Position numbers and translations under genes: made by a program
From: Pseudophaeobacter arcticus DSM 23566
GTDB taxonomy: Bacteria > Pseudomonadota > Alphaproteobacteria > Rhodobacterales > Rhodobacteraceae
Assembly (NCBI RefSeq): GCF_000473205.1
Contig: NZ_AXBF01000005.1
Span: forward strand, 124,001-188,000
Reading direction: 5' to 3'
Length of the DNA stretch: 64,000 bases
Shown: piece by piece, positions 60,449-64,000 of the stretch
How positions within the stretch are numbered: position 1 is the first letter of the stretch
Layout: the number at the start of each line of letters is the position of its first letter
The notes under the pieces: model-generated
What the model was told of the DNA's origin: nothing
The model's input: the letters and a program-made list of their open reading frames with translations, nothing else
The model's database searches: none

Positions 60449-60602
60449 GGAAATGCTCCTCGAGAGCTTTATCCAGAAGCTTGCCAAGGCCATGGGGCAT
60501 GTCTGCAACGTGCACCGCGACTGGCAAACGGCCCCGCTTCATCTGGGACGCGCATTGCTCATCGAGACCAAGAAGTGGCCCTTCCTTTCCCGTTTCGTCC
60601 AT
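60438..60602 (-). CDS. Very small plasmid protein
   Basis: This 54-residue protein has an ATG with ggag 8 bases upstream and the sequence pattern MKRGRLPVAVHVADMPHGLGKLLDKALEEHFHGR in its second half, which is cut here only for orientation (about residues 20-54 are helical). The frame is open further upstream to 60725 without ribosome site. The gene overlaps its downstream neighbour by 11 bases. Unknown function; translation is likely because of the ribosome site and coupling. Confidence 0.55.
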   Translation of the reverse strand: MDETGKEGPLLGLDEQCASQMKRGRLPVAVHVADMPHGLGKLLDKALEEHFHGR

Positions 60603-60702
60603 TGCGTTTTCTCCAACCGTGTTAAGGCGTGAGGTTACATCACCTTGCGTGATACCGTAAACGGCGGTGCCGTTAGGGTCGCAGAAAATCATCCTAGGCC
60701 AC

Positions 60703-61221
60703 TTACCGATCGGGCGCCGCTTCAAGGGAAGTTTCGAACCGCTTGTCCGCCGCCGCGGCTTCTTTCAGGAGCGCGTCAAAATTGTCAGGTGGGTTGCCAT
60801 CTTCCAGCATCCCTTTGAACGTCGCATAGGTATCCGTCTTGCTGCCATAGGCGCGCAGGGTCTTGTCGTCGTTCACCCAGGCCACCACGATGACCTTCGC
60901 ATCGCTGTTGAACCGATAGAACAACCGATACTGTTGGAAGAATTTCGCCCGGAACCAGTGCTTGCGGTGATCGCCGAGTGTGCCGCCTTGCCGGAAGGCG
61001 GCGGCACCCGGATCTGCCGGTATGGCCTCGGTGACCAGCTTGAAGATGGCGGCCAGCCGTTTCGTGGAATTCTTCTTGCGCCAGGTCTTGGGATCGCGTG
61101 CCTTACGCGCCTCGACCTCCAGGGTCAGCCCTTCGAGCTGGTCCAGAAAGAGCGGATGCGCATAAATCGACCATCCGTTTACGACAAGGGGCGCTTGAGC
61201 GGGCACGCTATCGCCGCTCAT
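60703..61221 (-). CDS. yhaV: YhaV-family toxin
   Basis: This 172-residue protein matches the YhaV toxin family, which cleaves mRNA or rRNA like RelE. Characteristic parts are NGWSIYAHPLFLDQLEGL, WRKKNSTKRLAAIFKLV, DHRKHWFRAKFFQQYRLFYRF and VVAWVNDDKTLRAYGSKTDTY. Its start overlaps the stop of the PrlF antitoxin gene by 4 bases (ATGA). The pair should stabilise the plasmid or act in stress. Confidence 0.93.
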   Translation of the reverse strand: MSGDSVPAQAPLVVNGWSIYAHPLFLDQLEGLTLEVEARKARDPKTWRKKNSTKRLAAIFKLVTEAIPADPGAAAFRQGGTLGDHRKHWFRAKFFQQYRLFYRFNSDAKVIVVAWVNDDKTLRAYGSKTDTYATFKGMLEDGNPPDNFDALLKEAAAADKRFETSLEAAPDR

Positions 61222-61544
61222 TCATCCTCGAGCGATAGCGGCGCATCGAGATCGACGTCAACGTCTCCGACCAGTGCTGCAAGACGGTCATGCAAAGCCC
61301 CATCGAACGCCCGAATGCGGTCCGGATGCGCCTTGATATCGGCCTCGACAAAATCGAGAAAGGCGCCGAGCACAGGATCTTCCTCGTCGCTGCGCACGGG
61401 CTCAATATAGACCCTGCCACTCGGCTCGGTGCAGTAGCGAATCTGGTCGCCCTTGCCCAGCTTGAGCTGCTTGCGCACACCCGCCGGCACGGTCGTCTGA
61501 TACCGATCCGTGAGTTTCGAGACATCTTGTGCGAGCGCTGTCAT
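61218..61544 (-). CDS. prlF: PrlF/SohA-type antitoxin
   Basis: This 108-residue protein has an AbrB/SpoVT-like swapped-hairpin DNA-binding domain (KLTDRYQTTVPAGVRKQLKLGKGDQIRY, near the start) and an acidic C-terminal tail that would bind the YhaV toxin. It probably represses the operon. The ATG at 61544 follows caggag by 7 bases. It is coupled to the toxin gene by an ATGA overlap. Confidence 0.93.
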   Translation of the reverse strand: MTALAQDVSKLTDRYQTTVPAGVRKQLKLGKGDQIRYCTEPSGRVYIEPVRSDEEDPVLGAFLDFVEADIKAHPDRIRAFDGALHDRLAALVGDVDVDLDAPLSLEDE

Positions 61545-61670
61545 GGCAGTCTCCTGAAAGAATGGGGGTCTTTGCTGCCTGCGATAGGTAATGCATTTGC
61601 ATTGCTCTGTCAAGATAAGCCGCAGGATCTGCTGTCGCCGGGCAGGTCGATGAACCGTCCGGCGCAGCAC

Positions 61671-62324
61671 CTAGTCTCGCCCCGCGAGATACTCCGCCAG
61701 CACAGGACTGGCCGCACCCTTCGCGAAACTGAGCAGCTCCGAGCCCGCAAGCGAGGCCTTCGACAGGCGTACGAGCCCACCGGTTTCCTCGATGCGGTAG
61801 CAGCGGCGTTTTTGCCGCCCACGCCTGTAGTGCGTCGCGGTCACGATCTGGCAAGTGCTGCCATCGGTGAGCGTCACAGGGGTGGCGAGCCTGATCTTGT
61901 CGCCTTCCTCGTAGTCCGGGATCGCAGCCCAATCCCGGCAGCGCTGGCGCCAGTCCTGGGCGTAGCTGTCCGGGTCTTTCAGGTTGGAGAGGAGCCCGAT
62001 CAACGCAAGGGGAGCACGAGACTCGTTCGGGCCAGCGCTTTCCTCCATGTCCTTGTAGCCCCAGCAGCCGTCATCATATCGGGTGAGGAAGACAGCCCCG
62101 AACGTGATGGAGCCATCCACATCGGTCACATAGGTCGCGTCTTCGACAGCGGTGCCGTCGAGATTGGTGACCCTTGCCGCCGCATACCAGGTGGAGCCGA
62201 CCTTGCAGGCTTTGACCAGTTCGGTTTTGCGCGTGTCGCCATGAGAGGTGCAGAGCCGGGCGATTTCCGCTTTCTCATCCGCGTAGGTTTTGACGCGGCG
62301 GTCGGTGTAGAAGAGCCATCCCAT
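61671..62324 (-). CDS. Unknown plasmid protein (DUF6927-like)
   Basis: This 217-residue soluble protein contains GWLFYTDRRVKTYADEKAE at the start and YYDDG-like and cysteine-containing segments (RYDDGCWGYKDMEES). It resembles unknown plasmid proteins of the alphaproteobacteria, for which the name DUF6927 is used; I am not certain of this match. The ATG follows aaggac by about 8 bases. It stands 126 bases before the antitoxin gene on the same strand. Confidence 0.7.
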   Translation of the reverse strand: MGWLFYTDRRVKTYADEKAEIARLCTSHGDTRKTELVKACKVGSTWYAAARVTNLDGTAVEDATYVTDVDGSITFGAVFLTRYDDGCWGYKDMEESAGPNESRAPLALIGLLSNLKDPDSYAQDWRQRCRDWAAIPDYEEGDKIRLATPVTLTDGSTCQIVTATHYRRGRQKRRCYRIEETGGLVRLSKASLAGSELLSFAKGAASPVLAEYLAGRD

Positions 62325-62426
62325 CTCAGAGTCCTTTCTCTAATTGGGGGAATTGTTGTCGCCAATGTCCCGAGAAGGCCGCAGGCCTGGCAGGGTATTG
62401 GCGATGCTTGTTTGAGAAAGGGCGCG

Positions 62427-63020
62427 TTACGCCGCCCTCCGGTCATCGATTTCCATCAGCGCATCGAGCGGCACGCGGTAGGGCTGCATGGCGTCGAAAT
62501 CCTCGCAATTGCCGCAGTTCTGCACGATCGCGAAGGTGTCGCAGGCATCCTCGAGGATGACCCGGAAGGTGCCGCCGAGGCCCGAGGGCACCTCGTAGGT
62601 CCCGCCGATGAGATAGTCCGAGGCCCGGCGCACGAAGACGCGGATGCTGTGGCCATCGGTGGCCAGCCGGATGGCCCCCCGCCCCCGGTCGATGAGCACC
62701 TGCACGTCATCCAGGGTGTCGGTGTAGAACTGGCCGGTCAGATCGCGAAACGCCATGCGGCGCTGCGCCATCCAGTCGGTGTCCCGAAACGGGTTCATGC
62801 CGTCGGCGAAGGCGAAGGACGGATCGGCCTGTTCGGTGGTGACGATACGGGTGGTCGTGCCATCGATGCCGTTTGAGCGCAGATGCACACCATTGCCGAC
62901 GATCAGGATCAGGGCGGGCCTGTCCACGGGCCCGTTCCAGTTGGGCAGGAAGGTTTTGCAGGCGCGCGCATGGGCGATCTGCGCCGCAACTGCGGAGGCA
63001 GAGAACTTGAGAATAGCCAT
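62427..63020 (-). CDS. Unknown plasmid backbone protein
   Basis: This 197-residue protein has a mixed alpha/beta pattern, with ACKTFLPNWNGPVDRPALILIVGNGVHLR near residue 25 and QNCGNCEDFDAM near the end, where two cysteines are three residues apart (CGNC) and may bind metal. It belongs to no family that I recognise. The ATG at 63020 opens a well-formed sequence; an upstream extension to 63170 is rejected because it is Arg-rich. Located between the ParB-like gene and the DUF6927-like gene, it is part of the conserved plasmid block. Confidence 0.7.
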   Translation of the reverse strand: MAILKFSASAVAAQIAHARACKTFLPNWNGPVDRPALILIVGNGVHLRSNGIDGTTTRIVTTEQADPSFAFADGMNPFRDTDWMAQRRMAFRDLTGQFYTDTLDDVQVLIDRGRGAIRLATDGHSIRVFVRRASDYLIGGTYEVPSGLGGTFRVILEDACDTFAIVQNCGNCEDFDAMQPYRVPLDALMEIDDRRAA

Positions 63021-63096
63021 GGGGATGTCTTTCTGTTCGGTTTGGAAGGGTCGACCCGCGCGGGCGACGTGGTCCACGCGCGGGTCGCGTAATGGC

Positions 63097-64000
63097 TCAG
63101 GCCGCTTGCGCGACCTCGCTGTCAGGCTCCGGGGTTTCCGCAGTGGGCTCCGCCTCATCACAGGCGACACCGGCGGTCTGCATCATCGGCGGGCACCAGG
63201 CGGCCACGGCAGCGCGCTGCGCGTCGGTGAGCGTGGCGAAGGGTTCAGCGAAGAGTTTGTCGCAGAAGGCGACGATCTCCTTCTTGCTCGACGAGGCGAG
63301 CGTCACAGCCTCCTGGGCGAGACCCAGATCCTCACCGAGGATCTTCAGGAGCCAGGCCTTCTTGAAGCGGTTGAAGAGCGCCGCATTCGGCGTCCAGTGG
63401 GCGCGGATGTCGGGCATGATCTCGATCTCGAACGCATGCATCAGGCTGTCGCGCTGGCGGTCCCGCGCGAAGCAGGACTGCGTGGTGCTGGCCGTGGCAT
63501 AGGCCACGAGCTTGGCCTTCTCCCCAGTCTTCAGCGCGCGAAACGCCGCGAACTGATCGGCGGGCGGGCGGGTATCATCGAGCCAGGAGAGGTCAAGCGC
63601 ATCATGCGCCGCCGCCACCTGCTCAAGCGAGGTCTCGTCGATCTCGTCCATCTTGGCATGGCTGCGGTATTCCTTGCGGGCATCGATCTTGATCGCCTGT
63701 GTGACACTCATGCCGCTGGCCAGAACGTCACTGACCAGCTTGAAGAGCGTCAGATCGAGCGTGGCTTCCGGATGCAGCGCCATCGCGGCGCCAAGGGCCA
63801 TGGCCCGCTCGGTCTTGAGGTCCTCTGCCAGCGAGGCTGGATAGGTGATTTCTCCGGCGTCTGGGGCCTCCTCCCCAGTCGGGTTAGCCGAGGAGCCGCG
63901 CGCACCCTCCTCTTTGACGGTGTCCTCCGGGCGCACGAGGCCAATATGGAGCGTGATCTGCCCACCCTGCCACGAGGCAATCACACCAGCGCGGGCGAGG
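63097..64000 (-). CDS. ParB-like partition/nuclease family protein, C-terminal part (5' end outside window)
   Basis: The visible 300 codons form the middle and end of a plasmid protein of the ParB/Srx-like family. The frame is open to the edge, and its beginning (LARAGVIASWQGGQITLH) looks like the part after the ParB N-terminal domain. A helical region (ERAMALGAAMALHPEATLDLTLF and following) and an acidic tail (EAEPTAETPEPDSEVAQAA) close the chain. It fits the large ParB-like proteins that accompany strawberry-notch and DUF736 genes. The catalytic or DNA-binding domain is outside the window, so the family call rests on context and C-terminal similarity. Confidence 0.65.
   Translation of the reverse strand, partial: LARAGVIASWQGGQITLHIGLVRPEDTVKEEGARGSSANPTGEEAPDAGEITYPASLAEDLKTERAMALGAAMALHPEATLDLTLFKLVSDVLASGMSVTQAIKIDARKEYRSHAKMDEIDETSLEQVAAAHDALDLSWLDDTRPPADQFAAFRALKTGEKAKLVAYATASTTQSCFARDRQRDSLMHAFEIEIMPDIRAHWTPNAALFNRFKKAWLLKILGEDLGLAQEAVTLASSSKKEIVAFCDKLFAEPFATLTDAQRAAVAAWCPPMMQTAGVACDEAEPTAETPEPDSEVAQAA

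Noticed and set aside
61290..62876. 528-codon plus-strand frame opposite the PrlF and unknown genes
   Set aside because: Spans several leftward genes and intergenic gaps without own start signal; Arg- and Gly-rich chance frame.
1..64000. CRISPR arrays, tRNA or rRNA genes, intact insertion sequences
   Set aside because: No regularly spaced direct repeats, no cloverleaf-like or rRNA-like stretch and no transposase were recognised by reading; a search with dedicated tools was not possible.

Overview
The window reads as part of a large conjugative plasmid or plasmid-like element of an alphaproteobacterium, most likely Rhodobacteraceae (Roseobacter group). That placement rests on the style of the gene content: a VirB-type secretion operon fused to a mobilisation module, a giant methyltransferase-helicase of the strawberry-notch type, tandem DUF736 domains, a ParB-like protein, and Tat-exported copper proteins. 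No rRNA, tRNA, CRISPR array or intact insertion sequence was seen. The species cannot be named from the sequence.

Bases 1-23363 form a copper (and probably silver) resistance island. It holds the end of one Cu+ P1B-ATPase followed by cueR, a glutaredoxin/MauE fusion, a DUF305 membrane protein, two Tat-exported L,D-transpeptidases flanking a multicopper oxidase and dsbB, a lipoprotein, a Met-rich EF-hand protein, a DUF302 protein and lgt. A second, complete Cu+ ATPase follows, with two N-terminal heavy-metal-binding modules and a CueR-like promoter, then an APC permease. Next comes an operon with a small lipoprotein, a TolC-family outer-membrane protein, a second multicopper oxidase and a cupredoxin-CusF fusion. 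The last part is a cupredoxin, an ABC-type membrane domain without ATPase, two cytochromes c and a secreted beta-propeller. Together these genes would pump Cu+ out of the cytoplasm, oxidise and bind it in the periplasm, pass it across the outer membrane, and perhaps renew copper-sensitive envelope enzymes.

Bases 23364-26042 are a loosely packed junction with small unknown genes and an XRE repressor. Bases 26043-37652 are a tightly overlapping conjugation operon: lytic transglycosylase, virB2, virB3, virB4, a tiny virB7-like lipoprotein, a second lytic transglycosylase, virB5, virB8, virB9, virB10, virB11, two small accessory genes and virB6. A mercury resistance cassette (37748-42373; merR divergent from merT-P-F-A, a small membrane protein and a second flavoprotein) sits between this operon and the rest of the transfer genes: virD4, an HUH relaxase and its accessory DNA-binding protein (42466-47391). 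A hairpin-rich non-coding stretch follows (47392-47909) and is the best candidate for oriT.

Bases 47910-64000 are plasmid backbone read mostly leftward: a DUF2493 protein, a ParDE toxin-antitoxin pair on the plus strand, a cargo block (histidine kinase, FixJ-like regulator, haem-binding GlcG-like protein, ankyrin protein), tandem DUF736, the 1424-residue methyltransferase-helicase, a PrlF-YhaV toxin-antitoxin pair, several unknown plasmid proteins, and the C-terminal part of a ParB-like protein cut by the window edge.
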